Shown here piece by piece: positions 42,888 to 54,469 of a DNA stretch of 64,000 bases. Within the stretch, counting starts at the first letter, position 1; the number at the start of each line of letters is the position of its first letter. Origin of the DNA: Oscheius tipulae (taxonomy: Eukaryota; Nematoda; Chromadorea; Rhabditida; Rhabditidae); NCBI GenBank assembly GCA_037178975.1, contig JASJZH010000002.1, positions 3,534,001 through 3,598,000 of the forward strand, given 5' to 3'. Under the pieces are notes generated by a model. It saw nothing but the letters and a program-made list of their open reading frames with translations, ran no database searches and was not told where the DNA came from. A program made the translations under genes and the position numbers.

Positions 42888-45800
42888 ATGTACGAGGAAT
42901 GGCCGGTGCTGGAGTTTCCAGCCGTCGGCTCGACCATCCTCGACCTCTTCACTGGGTAGCCTTGTCATTTTCTGCATTCAAAAATAAGTTCAGAGGAACG
43001 AGCGAGACAGTTTCAGCCTCCCTGATCCAAGAACTCGCGAAAGATGACGCAGAAAATTTTATTCGCCTCCAGACTGAGGAGCAGCTTCGCTGGTGTATGC
43101 AGGTTCGAATCCTTTATATTATGATTTTTTTTTCTCTCAGGTTCTGAATAATGCCCTCGGCTTCTCCTTTATCACAAAAAGAGGTTACGAGAGTGTCCAT
43201 GGAGCCGTGTCCATTTACTCCCGATGGCTCAGAGCTTTGACAGAGTATCCGGACAACAAGAGTCCTGTTCCATTGCTTGACACTCCCGAGAAGTACTTCC
43301 GCAACATTATGGACGCTCTCCGATCAATATTTTTGTACCACGGGGCTGGCCAAGAGGTCTCGAGGAATCTGGCAGTTGAGAGACAAGCAGCTGAGATTCA
43401 AGTCGTCCTGGATTCGTTGAAGGCACTGATCCAGTCAGCGAGCAGAAAGTATCAGGACGAGGTGTGAGAATAGGGAAAATCTTTCAAGAGAAACTTTAGG
43501 TCTGGTCCAGATCCCTAGGATTCATGCTCAACTCTGCTGACCTTCTTTTCTACGACTCTCCCTGTACAGGTATGGGAATACCCCAATATATTCACAGGTA
43601 TTCAGACGAATTGTGTGTCCGAGCCGGTCCTCAAGTAGTCAACACCCTCTTCGACCTGTGGTCCAGAGCCGTTGCCAACGAGAACATCCCGTCCCCGGCC
43701 TACTGGAGAACTCTGGCTGTTCTCTGTAGACGATGGAGACATCATGTGAGCTAGAATCCTATTCCATTTTGTACTCGCTATAGGTATCCGTTGTGGAAGT
43801 CTGGGCAAAAAAGGTTCTTGCCCTAACCGTGATGGTTGTTAGACAAATGTACGGAGAGGATTACAACCGTTCCGTTCTTCGTGAGTTATTCAAGTATCTT
43901 CAAAACGAAGATCTTTAGAAGACGAGAGTATCCAGCAGTTTGATCAGTTCCCCTCGAACATAGAAGATGGCGGGGTGAACATCCTCTACCAGAGTTGGTT
44001 CTACTTCCTCTCCCTCCTCGACTCTCCCGTGCAGATCCTCTCTCATTCTCCCCAACAGAACAAACCACTCCGTAAGTGGCCAGTCGTCTCAGCTGACCCC
44101 TTTTTATAGACGAGGGAATCGCTCCCAGGCAGGGTCCCGTTAGCAACCATTCCCTTCCTATATCCTTCTTTGTGGCAGTGACTACTCTTCAAAGAATGGT
44201 CGACATCTTCTATGGTTTGGTTGTTTGTTTGTTCTATTAAAAAGGTTTCCTTCAGGAGACAACTACCAGACGGCTGGAAACTTCAGCGCCGAAGCCTGTC
44301 TCCGACAGTTGAACAGTCAGGACACTGGCTCCCACCTCGAAGAAGCTTCCGAGTATCAGCCCGGGGAGGACAGAGCCTCATTTTCTTCCTCTGTCAGCGG
44401 TCGCGACAATGACCTTCAGCGCGGACACCTTCGAGTATCCGGTAGAGGGTCAGAGTCTCTTTTTGAATGAGAAACTAATTCAGACCGGAGTAATGGACAC
44501 ATTGGAGGGAGGACACAGTCGGCTCCGGGAAAAATGGCCAAGGTTGGATCATTTGTTTGCCAACAGTCTTGAATTTTTTAAGGCTGGGAAACCGTTTGAG
44601 ACAAGTTCAATGGACTCACAGTCAGTCAACTCGGCTCTTATTGGGAAACATCTTGAAGGTGAGTAGGGGTTGAGCTAGTGACTGAGTTAGAGAAGGCGGG
44701 AAAGAATGTGATATCCGACTTCAAAGAAAGCTGCCCATATGCAAGTTTGCAAAAAAAAAAAATCTTGTCATGTCATGTCAGGCCGATTCAGCACATGCTC
44801 GAAAGCTAGGAGAATTTGTATCTCGAAAATTAAATACAAGAAAAAGAGAATAAAATGGAACTGGGCTGTGAAAGTGCGAGTAAAGCTCTAAAATACTAAT
44901 ATTAGTTAATTCTGACTATTTTTCTTCTTTTTTTTTTTGGTTTGGTCTAACTCATTTTTATCACGCTCATTGTGTTAAGCAGCATACGAGAGCTGAAAAC
45001 CTACTGCAAAACGTAAAAGTCACAAGTTTATCAGCTTTTTCGGCGTTCCCGCCAAATTTTATAAACTGTGCACACCTACTTTGGGCGCTTGGGCGCAATA
45101 GCGAGACACTCGCTTTAAAAGACCTTGTCTTTGGAAAGTCTCAGTTGAGGTAGAAGACACTATTGACTCATGTCGGAAACATAATGCACAGATAAGAACG
45201 ATCGGAAATGAATCAGTCTCTTTTAGATCCTTGACTCTACGAATACTCAAGGTCAGGTCTCAGTTCTTCCTCTAAGTTTCTTCGTTTGCTCGGCTGCGAA
45301 CCGTAAAGACTAATTACTATTCTGCCAGATCAAACTTCTCAGTAAATTACAATCTTTAGGCTGTCAACTCCGTCGTCCGCAGGTGACAGTTGGTGGTCCG
45401 AAGAGTGAACGTCTTCTGGCCTTGACTATGGGCTGGTTGCTGGAAGCTGCTCTGTCTCCTCAACAGAACAAGACAAAGGGAGACGTCTGTGAAGGTAAAA
45501 TAATGAGTAAGACCGGTCCAGGGAACTTTTTCTGTGCATGTTACAGTCCTCTGCCCCTTTATCGCTTGTGGTCACACAGGCTGTTGACTGATGCCGGGCT
45601 GTATTTGTGCTCGTAACTGACAATCTGTCAGAGTCGGTTCGAGTACAGACCACCTACTCTCTTTCTCTCGCTCTCGGCATAATCTCCTCCACTCGACCTC
45701 CTCTCTTTTGAATCAATATATTCAACCTGTCCTTTTACGGTCGGGGATCAAATTAATTTCCATCAGGGCCTCTCCCGACCACCTCTCTTCCAGTAACTGT

Positions 45801-48800
45801 ACTAATTCCGTTCTAGAAACGTAGTTAGGTCACAGGCTTGTGTCTCTCTATTTGCATAGGGTGTTTGGCTTGGAAAACCATAAACGTTGCCAGGAAAAGG
45901 GAATTTCTCTCTCACTTTTATCCACGTAACAATTGAACGCCATGACGCTCATGCCTTTCTCTGCAACTGGCCAGTAGTTTTCATAACATCCGTTTTGAGA
46001 CTCTGGAACACTGTTGTGAAACTACAAAAAAGTGCTCAAACCAAAACACAAAGCTTTGAATCATAGCTTTCGAGTAATTCCAAAAACTCAATTGCAAAGT
46101 TTTGTTAGTTTTAAAGTTTCAAAAAGTTTCTATTGAAATCTGTAATTTCCAAAAAGTTTGTAGTTCTTGTTAAAACAAATCGCTTTTTATTGAAATGTAG
46201 GTAACACTGCTATTGCTCATTCCCAGCTTTAGACTCCAGAAGTCAGGCTATGGTTTTGTAAAATTCCTTTGTGATGCTGGATATATCAGAACATACTAAA
46301 GGGAATATACTATCTCAGACGTCGGTAAGTAGGCTACACGAGAAGCCACTGTACATGATCCTACTGTAGTATTCTTCCCTAAAGAGCACGAGCTCTAAAA
46401 GACAACAGAATAGGTGACCAGATTCCCCTAAAGAGAACATAGCACAGAACAGATGCAATCAGGCAGTAAATCTCTAGGTAATGGTCTAGTTTTTCTTTCT
46501 TCCCGCGCACTCTCTATCTCTCTCCACCTACCGGAATTCTAATCCACACAGTTTGTTTGTTCAGCTGCCACAATCATCCTATCTCTCCCTGGCTCTGCAC
46601 AGTTATTCATCCTCTGAACTCATTTCATTCTCTCTTCCTCTCTCTGTTTCCACATAGTGGCCAACCGGTTTCCTCGGACTCTCCCTCCCCCCGTATTATC
46701 ATTCTCTCTCCCACTGTCTCTCTCTCCGGATGCATGTTTGTGCAAGCGACTATGCAACAGTTCGTCCCGGATTATTATGACAGATTCAAAGAGCCCGCTA
46801 CCCATTTGGCTCGCCCCTTTGGCCTATCAGAACAGCGATATCTGTAAGCTACTCCCCCTTTATCAATGAATGTTACTTTAAAAAAACCTTTTTTTCAGAT
46901 GTCATCTCGGGTCTGTCGCTGCAATCAGTTGACTTAGATGAAATCCCGGATGCAATGCAAACTGGTACAGAGCGGCGAGATCATGTCCGAAGAGAGAATA
47001 CGGAGACGGACGACTCTTTCGCCGAGAGTGGACCCATGGTTGTCGATGGTCTGTTCTTCTGGTTCTCTTTTGAATAAAAAAAAATTAGGAGTCTCGGCTG
47101 GCAGAGCAGCGGCCGTGGGAGCTCTCACCAGGATGGTCTGTTCGAAAGCAACGTCAGAGAGACTACCTCCAGAACAGATTGCCAGCTATGTAGCTACCGT
47201 CTACCAGAGTCTAATAGAGGTTGGTTGCGAAACAGACGGGACTGGGAACAATAGAGTTTGGAACACGAGTTAGAACAAAATATCGTGACGAGACCCTAAA
47301 GAGAAACTGACATGAGAGCTAGCCAAAGTTGCCAAATTATTCCCTGTCAAGAATCAATGATGCCTCATTAGCTTCGAAGTTCTAGTCACAACGATGACTT
47401 TTCTCCTTAGGTAATAACCAAGTTGCAGAAAGACAGAATGGTCCTGTGTGCCCTCTTCTACTACGGTCACTCCCTCTTCCGACTAGCCCTTCCCTCTTTA
47501 GAAGCCATCCTTCCACATTATCTCTATGCTCTGGACATTGTTCTCATCGAAAGCACCAAAGTCAGGTAACCTTATTCTTGTGTCTCTCGTTTGAATTCAA
47601 AACTCAGACTGCACCCCTCGATTACTGAAGTGGAGATGCGACGCTGTTGTCTCCGAGCTCTGGGAACAATTGCGAGTTGGCCAACGACGTTTGGAATGGC
47701 TAGGATTCCTCGTGAGTCCTATTCAGAGTCTTTGAAACAAGAGCTCTCCTAGAAATCTCCGAAACACCACAGAAATCGAGTGCCGACACCTACCTCCATC
47801 TGCGATCTCGGATGTACAAGACCCTTGTCTTCAGTCTGAGGAATGAGACCGATCCTGTCAATCTCCAAATGGCTCTGGCTCTCTGTACAGTCTTGATGGA
47901 GGAAAGTTGTTCTTTCGATGTTGGACTGAACGACGAACAATACGCCGAGATGCACAGGATTACGACGGAGATAACTGGTTCGCATCCAGAGAAAGGACTC
48001 TGTGTCTCTCTGGTCCGAGGCATGGTCTCTGCCGTCTGTGACCGAATCTGTCGACCCGAATGGACTGGAGACCATTCTGTCAGTCTGGCTGCTATTGACA
48101 TGTTGAACGCTTTCTCCCAACTACCTTCAGCAATTCTCTTCAGCAGTAGTGAGTATTTCCCTTAACTCTTCAAAGGGTTTCTTTCAGACGATGTCTCGAC
48201 CGGCTCTCTCATCGTGGCCTCTCTATGTAGATTCATTGAGTACCAACTGGAAAAGCCTCCTCCACTTCATTCTAAGGATTTGCATTCCACTGTAAGTATC
48301 CCTACTCTTCAGTTTCCATCTCAAATTCAGATCGTAGCTGCCTTCAACTCGATCGCTGTCTGGCTGACAGCTGCTCCTCGCCTGGCTGAATGCGAAGGCG
48401 TCTTGAACACAGTTTCCGAGACGATTCAGCTTGGAATGACAGGAAGTAAAAGGAATGAGGCCGAGGATAAGAAAGCGGCCAGCCGGAGAGTTTACGAGGC
48501 TGGAGAGTACCTCATGCATACTCTGTTCAATTCTGTTGGGAGAGGCGGTCGTTGGTCGATTTGTGATGAGCGAAGACTCCTCTATCTCTATGGACCTTCA
48601 GCCATCGACACCACGAGATTCCTTCATTTTCTGGTCAACGGAGATACGATCATCTCCTTCCACGAGGCACAACATATTGTGACCCAGAGCGATGGCTGTC
48701 CCTGTGTCGTCTACGTGAGAAGGTCGCCTCTTCAATCGGCCAGTGTAGGAGTAGCTCGACTGAGGCCAGCATTGGACGAGTTCGGAGAGGTCCCGCCAAC

Positions 48801-50634
48801 CCCAGCCACAGCTTCGCTCTCCTCTATGAGTACAGATTCGAGCACGAGAAGTTCCCTAGCCTCTCAATCCACAATTACCACGCTATCTTCAATATCTTCT
48901 ACCGTTTCGAGAGGCTCGGAACAGACTATCAGTCAGTTAATAGTGTTTTTAACCTAGAGCGCATCTTTCAGCTTCTGAACCCAGTGATAAGACTCCGAAC
49001 ACTTCGATCCCAGTCTTTCCAGCACCAAAGTCTCCAATCGGACAGAATTTCGCGATTCCTCCGGAATTCTGGAAAAACACTTGTAAACTGTAAGCCACTT
49101 CGTTTTTCAGTTCTTATCGAAATTTCAGAGACACGACAATCAAAAATCTGGAGCCGACTGATGAGACGGAGGAGATCTTGAAGGCGATGAGCAGTTTAAC
49201 CATTCAGACTGAGGCCCAGCGAAGGAATGTATGGGCGGGAATCCCTCCAGAGAAGAGGGCAGTACAGCCAACTCCGTAAGAGAGTTACAGTTAACTTTAT
49301 GAAGGAAATTTCAGCCCTCCCACAGTCTGTGACTCCATCCGCGTCCTCCTCTACGATCTTGGACTTATTGACAAGACTGCCTTCGGATCCGAGGTTGTTC
49401 CATTGGACTCTGGTCAGAGTGCTGACTTCTACCGTGAACTCCATGAGATCGTGGACAGCTGTCCGTCTCGGTCCCTCCAGACAGCCCACATCTTCTATGT
49501 CAAAGAAGGACAGAGATCTGCGGTGGACATTCTGGACAACGCTCTCAACATCCAGAACACTTCCGGAGACTTCTGCGGCTTCCTGTCTGAACTGGGAGAG
49601 GGAGTCGAAGCGGGAGTTCACGACTCTTGGACTGGACATTGGTCGACGGCATTCAGCAGTGAGAGAAGTGAGTAACTCTTTGGTTCCATTGATCATTGGA
49701 ATGCTCAGAACCACTAGAAGAGTCCGAACCAGTCGACCACTACATCATCGACGGCGTGACTCACTCTCTTTGGTGGGCAGACGCCAACAGCGAGATCGCC
49801 TTCCTCATGCCCACAGAACGAAGTTTGAGGCTTTTCAAACAAGAGCTCACTATTCCTGCTGTCAGTTCCAGACGTATGAGTACTATTTTTCGAATCTATC
49901 TTTTGATTTAGGCGGTTCAAACTTCAAGAACTCGAACATGTCTTCGGCTTCCTCTGAAGAGACAAGGAGTGAGAGTATGCAGTCGATGGAGAGTGAGTCA
50001 AGGAGTCGAGGACATTCGAATCTGGGAGTCGAGAGGGAAATCTATGGAAGAGGGAACAGCAGCATGGCTGGTGAGTAGTATAACCTAAACTTTATCGAAA
50101 CCCGATCCATCTCTGATTGTTTTGAATTACTCCCTTCCAGGAAATCCTCCTGCCAGACGCTGTTCCGACCTGAAAGTGATGATCATCTGGCTGGAAAAGG
50201 CCGAAGATCTCCTCCATTTCCCAGTCGAGGAGCTCCTTTGTGTCTGTGACGACGGCGGTGACAAGACTCCTCAACAGAGAAACGAGAAGACTCCCTTCGT
50301 GGCTTTCTTTCTCTGTCAGATCGAGCAAGGACTCATCCATGTTCAGACAAGAGGAACTCTTAACAGGTTTCCATCCTTTCCAGACGGTAACAGTCAGTCC
50401 TTTAGGTTCGGCGAGGCTGGTCCCCTCTGTGATGGAACTGTCGTCTCTCTTATGTCTCTTCCCTCCTTGATGAGGATCACCCTATTGAATATAAATAGAC
50501 GGAGTGTGGCCGAAGTTGAAAACTACACGTTCAGTCATTCCAAGAGAAAACACGCTATAGCAGAATTCTCGAAGAAATACATCTCGGTGCTTACCTACGA
50601 GGACTTCCTGCAGCGACTTATCAAGCCTCGCTAA
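42888..50634 (+). CDS. ralgapb: RalGAP complex beta subunit (RALGAPB)
   Basis: Non-catalytic partner that stabilises RalGAP-alpha; the complex inactivates Ral GTPases. The ATG at 42888 directly follows a CAG acceptor and opens MYEEWPVLEF, matching the MYSEWRSL start of the family. Later matches are SVVEVWAKKVLALTV (43787), CQLRRPQVTVGG then MGWLLEAAL (45361-45460), GVSAGRAAAVGALTRMVCSK (47089), LVRGMVSAVCDRI (48010), EYQLEKPPPLHSKDLHST (48238), IVAAFNSIAVWLTAAPR (48331), ETIQLGMTGSKRN (48420), DSWTGHWST (49622) and SLWWADANSEIAFLMPTE (49765). The C-terminus (KKYISVLTYEDFLQRL) fits the family end. Two introns are exceptionally large for this locus: about 44660-45360 and about 45493-46885. Exons in 46550-47080 are uncertain. 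HGAP-2 is the expected nematode name. Confidence 0.9.
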
Positions 50635-50685
50635 AGTGCCTTCGAATTGAAATCTGGTTGCTATCTGTGATATCTGCATATTATA

Positions 50686-50691
50686 TTTATT
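50686..50691 (-). terminator. AATAAA signal of the minus-strand 97-aa gene
   Basis: Minus-strand AATAAA 18 bp past the stop at 50709, inside the 52-75 bp downstream of the RALGAPB stop on the other strand, so the 3' ends of these convergent genes overlap closely. Confidence 0.55.
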
Positions 50692-50708
50692 CGATAATGA
50701 ACGAGGTC

Positions 50709-51056
50709 CTATTTCTTCTTCTTGTAGTCTTTGGGGAATGGCCAAAAGGAGCCGACAGAGATCAGGTAGAGCTTCGCGAACTCGTCTCCAACCCAGACGT
50801 TTCCGTTCTCGTCTGTCTTCCAGCCAGCCGCATTGAAACGATTCCAGGTCGAGGCTTCTATAGGAACCTAGAAGGGCAGGGTCTCACAAACCAGCTGTCA
50901 ACAACTGAAACCTTCCATAGACGGTGACTGCTCTACAACATTCGAAAACTCTGTGCTTACAAAACAATCCCATTGAACTTCTACATGTATTACTTGCTGT
51001 GTTGGTCCAATGCGTTTGTTCCCCAGGTTCAGTTCTGGCAATGAGAAGCTGGGCAT
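50709..51056 (-). CDS. Uncharacterised 97-aa protein
   Basis: Two exons (50912-51056 and 50709-50857, 54-bp intron ending TATAG) join in frame to 97 aa. The second exon has good coding character (TWNRFNAAGWKTDENGNVWV, then GDEFAKLYL and SFWPFP) and ends in four Lys. No signal peptide or membrane segment is seen. The Met at 51056 is the first after an upstream in-frame stop, but a further 5' exon cannot be excluded. An AATAAA on the same strand lies 18 bp past the stop, which supports a real gene. I do not recognise the family. Confidence 0.5.
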
Positions 51057-51276
51057 CCCAACTTTGCCCTATTCTTCCTTAACTTTTTGTCTGTATTGGT
51101 AGCTACTTTAACTCATTTATGAAGCCTCTGAGAATTTTGGGCGTGTTCTAGGTTCCTGCTTTCAAGATTCTACCAAGCTGTCAATAGATTTGTCAACAAT
51201 GTTTACAGAGACGCTTACTGCCGACGTCATGACCGTCTAATTATTACTTTACATTCGCGAAGAAAGGCAGACTACA

Positions 51277-51533
51277 CTAACGAGAAACAACTACCTCAGT
51301 GGCCGTACCGAATCCAATTGGCGGTGGTGGTTTAGGAGCAGCAATTGGAAAGTACTCTCCCAGAGCCTCATTGAAAGTCGGCGGCGCTTTTGCTCCTGCT
51401 CCTCCTGGGAAGTAATTGCCCAGGGTTTCGGCCACCGGCGACTCTAATCTGTCAAACTAAACTGTTAATACGTGGATAGCTTACGTTGAAGTGATCGTGG
51501 TAGAAGGATTAGGATCGCAACAACTTGTCGCAT
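51277..51533 (-). CDS. Small secreted Pro/Ala-rich peptide with a duplicated motif (71 aa)
   Basis: Exons 51485-51533 and 51277-51443 (41-bp intron) join in frame to 71 aa. The first exon encodes almost exactly a signal peptide (MRQVVAILILLPRSLQ). The mature part contains the same motif twice, ETLGNYFPGGAG and EALGEYFPIAAP, about 20 residues apart, separated and followed by Ala/Pro stretches (AKAPPTF, APKPPPPIGFG). No cysteine is present. Such a build could be a cuticle or matrix peptide, or a precursor of repeated peptides; no basic cleavage sites are seen between repeats, which argues against a classical neuropeptide precursor. Family not recognised. Confidence 0.6.
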
Positions 51534-51960
51534 CCTGGGGGGTCAACTGTCCCCATCTTCGGGATCAGAACCAGTAATTAGGGAAAGGGCTGTTCTGTGC
51601 CTTCTGGCTTTTCTCTCTCTTTTGTCTCGAAAAGTAAACAGCTTGCCGGACATAAACGCCTCAGGGCACACGTGTGTCTGGCGGCAAGAAGACACACGGC
51701 CGGTTCCTTCTCTTTCTCCCTTAGGTTTCGATCCACTCTCGGACCAGCTGTTTCCAATCAGTCTCTGCATCTGTTTCGCCGTTCCATTCTCACGGTCCTT
51801 ATGTAAATGATGGGCTTGTTGTTCGCCTTCTCCTGAAGTCTTATCGCGTGTCTCTCTTGACACACAGAGCGAGTATTTACTCGGTTCCAACTTTTCTCTC
51901 GTGTGTCCTTGATGCTTGTTAACCACTGGCCGTTCCAATGACATTTCTAGAGAACGCCCG
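51534..51960. other. Short intergenic region between divergent secreted-protein genes
   Basis: Holds the divergent promoters of the Pro-rich peptide (minus) and carboxypeptidase (plus). The minus strand is open for 141 codons here, but its composition is basic, lacks a motif and overlaps the promoter area, so I do not call it. Confidence 0.45.
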
Positions 51961-53856
51961 ATGCTCATACAATGGCTGCTTCTCCAACTTGTGGTCCTTG
52001 TTCTCTCCGCCTATGACTATTCCGGGTATGTCTCTCAGTCACCGCTAGTCTACCCCCCTTTAGGTACAAGCTGCTTCGATTCGAGGCAGACGAGAAGATA
52101 GCCGAATGGTTAGAAGAACTGGAAGGAGATGGTTTCGATATGGGTGAGGGACAGCGTCGGCTTTTGGTCGACGTCTGGGCCGAGCCATCTAAACATCGGA
52201 AGACGGCCGATGTGCTCGTGGCACCCGAGTTCCATTCGACCTTGGTCGATCTGCTTCAGAAGAGGGGAGTCAGACAGGTTGATCTCTTGGACGACGACAT
52301 TCAAAAGTGACTTTGACTACGGTGTGATGATGATGACGGGGGTTACAGGGTTATCCAACGAGAAAAACGAGATCTGTTGAGGTCGGCGCGTATGAAGCGA
52401 TCACCAAGGTCAGCTGAACAGTTTGAACTGGACAACTATCACTCCTACGATGAGGTTTGTGAAGGGAGCTTTGACCGACCATAGATCAAAATATCGTGGC
52501 AAGACGTATGGATCTTGTCACGATATTCCAGACTCTATACTTTTGCTACCGTCATCGTCTCAGGCAGGATTATTAAAAAAAAGCTTGAACTTTGCCTCGC
52601 TTCCTCCCTGGAGCATAAACAGACTTTGTAATCTTTCCTCTTCAGATGGCAAACTACATGGAACAGATGGCCCGTGAGAAGCCTGACCTGGTCAAGCTGG
52701 TCAACTTGACCCTTTCCTCTGAAGGAAGACCGGTCTACGGAGTCATGGTTTGTCTCGTCTTCCCCCACCAGTCAACCAAAACTCAGATCTCGAAGAAAAC
52801 GGCGTCAGTTCCTGTGAAACCTGCCATCTTTGTAGATGCTGGTGTTCATGCTCGAGAATGGATTTCCTCAGCCTCGGCTCTCTACATGATCCACAAGGTT
52901 CTTGTCTTTACAAAACAACAAAACACAATCGTTCAGCTTGTTTTCGGCTACGGGAAGGATCCACAAATCACGAGGTCGCTGAATAAGTTCGACTGGCACA
53001 TTGTCCCCCAATCTAATCCCGATGGCTATGAGTACAGCCGAAAGACTGACCGACTCTGGAGAAAGACAAGGTCGAAGAATACGACCGTGAACAGATGGTG
53101 TGTGGGAGCTGACGCCAACAGAAACTGGGGATATCGTTGGGGAGAGGCTGGAGCTAATCGGCAGCCCTGTTCGAACATCTACGCTGGCAGTCATCCCTTC
53201 TCGGAGCCGGAAATTGCAGGAATCCGGGACTACATCACCTGGCAGATTCCTCAACTGATAGTTTACGCAAGTCTTCATTCCTATGGCCAGCTTCTACTTT
53301 CTCCATGGGGATACACGAATGAAAAGACGGAGAACCATATCGACCAGGTAGAGTCACTGTTGAAACTCATGCAAAACTTTGGCATCGAATACCTCAAGAT
53401 CACTGTGTTTTAGCTAGTCTCGAAATGCTGTTGAATCTTGTAAAAGCACAGAGATCCTTTGCTCTGAATTGTAGCGACAAGTTCAAACTTCCAGAGAAAC
53501 GCAGCCAAGGCAGCCGTAGTAGCTATGCGGAATGCCACTGGAGCCACCTATACCTACGGAACCATCTCCGAGCTCATGTGTAAGAGTCCTAAGCCCATTT
53601 TTCTGAAGAGAATGTTCAGATCCGGCCAGTGGAACAAGCATAGACTACATGCAACACCGAGGAGTCCCCTATATCTACGGGGTTGAGCTTCGACCACTCG
53701 ATTCCATTGACTCTTACGCGTTTAGCATTCCTCCCAGCTACATCAAACCGACAGGTTTGTCACCAACAGAAATTAAGAAAACGAAATTTAGGAGATGAAA
53801 TGCTGGCTGGACTAATCGCAGTCGGCGACTATGCCGTTGTACATCAGCGCCTGTGA
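51961..53856 (+). CDS. Secreted metallocarboxypeptidase A (M14A)
   Basis: Zinc exopeptidase that removes C-terminal residues, made as a zymogen. A signal peptide (MLIQWLLLQLVVLVLSAYD) is followed by an activation segment (about 52060-52430, including basic KRSPRS as a likely processing site) and the catalytic domain. Zinc ligands are His and Glu in VHAREWISSA (about 52848) and His in ASLHSYGQ (about 53270). The substrate carboxylate-binding Asn-Arg pair is in ADANRNWGYRW (about 53110). The catalytic Glu is in YGVELRPLDS (about 53680). At the position that sets specificity (PASGTSID, about 53630) there is Ile rather than the Asp of B-type enzymes, so it should prefer hydrophobic or aromatic ends. 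Likely digestive or extracellular. All catalytic residues are present. An AATAAA is 77 bp after the stop. Confidence 0.93.
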
Positions 53857-53932
53857 GATCTCTTCCGTCTCCCTTTAAAAATCGAGCTTCACAAAACTTG
53901 TGTAGATAATTCTGTCAGAATCTTACGAAACT

Positions 53933-53938
53933 AATAAA
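53933..53938 (+). terminator. AATAAA polyadenylation signal of the carboxypeptidase
   Basis: Plus-strand AATAAA 77 bp after the stop codon and only 24 bp before the start of the next putative gene. Confidence 0.65.
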
Positions 53939-53961
53939 ATATTAAAAGTTGCTTTTGATTT

Positions 53962-54329
53962 ATGGGAAACAGAAGGCAGTCGAGGAAGATGGCTGGGCTA
54001 TTTTCGTCGGTATCCGGCTGGGCTACTTTTGTTGGGACCACCATGGCCACGCTCATCTCTCTGGCCACGCTGACCCGTCTGGTGTTCGTTTCTTTCATTT
54101 TTCATGAATCCGATGATTTAGGATGTGGTGGAAACGGAAGTCGGCCGACAAGTACACGGAGGAATGGGACAAGATCATGGCGAGATGTGGAAGAGGAGAG
54201 AAGGTCGGAGAGCTGCTTTCGATGTCAGACCAAATCCTTCGAGCCGCATGCACCTGTGACGAAGCCGGAACTGTTCACATCTTGCAGAGAAGGGAACTCG
54301 AGGCCAGCATTCTCTTTTCTGCTACTTGA
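53962..54329 (+). CDS. Putative small membrane-anchored protein
   Basis: Exon 1 (53962 or the in-frame ATG 53989, to about 54081) encodes a hydrophobic segment (GWATFVGTTMATLISLATL), a likely membrane anchor. A roughly 40-bp intron ends TTTAG at 54120, and exon 2 reads WWKRKSADKYTEEWDKIMAR then ILRAACTCDEAGTVHIL to a stop at 54327-54329. The donor is ambiguous: GT at 54082 or 54084. Only the second choice opens the longer exon-2 frame, which I prefer. No family recognised. The start lies 24 bp after the carboxypeptidase AATAAA, so it may depend on that gene's transcription. Confidence 0.4.
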
Positions 54330-54469
54330 AGAGGTTCGAGTAAAGAGAGAAGGTTGGAACAAAGTGAACTTTTTTTGTACCTTGTATTGCTTCTCTCCTA
54401 TGAGACGCTGAAAGTCAGTCGGTCGGTGACTTTGGTCCCATTGAGAGTATTTGCATTTTGTGCGCAATA

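Noticed and set aside
45630-45660. GGTTCGAGTA motif resembling a tRNA T-loop
   Set aside because: The flanking bases do not form a T-stem and no acceptor or anticodon arm fits.
51543-51968. 141-codon open frame on the minus strand before the carboxypeptidase gene
   Set aside because: Basic, low-complexity product without motif, overlapping the start of the carboxypeptidase and the promoter of the Pro-rich peptide; the true peptide gene starts inside it in another frame.
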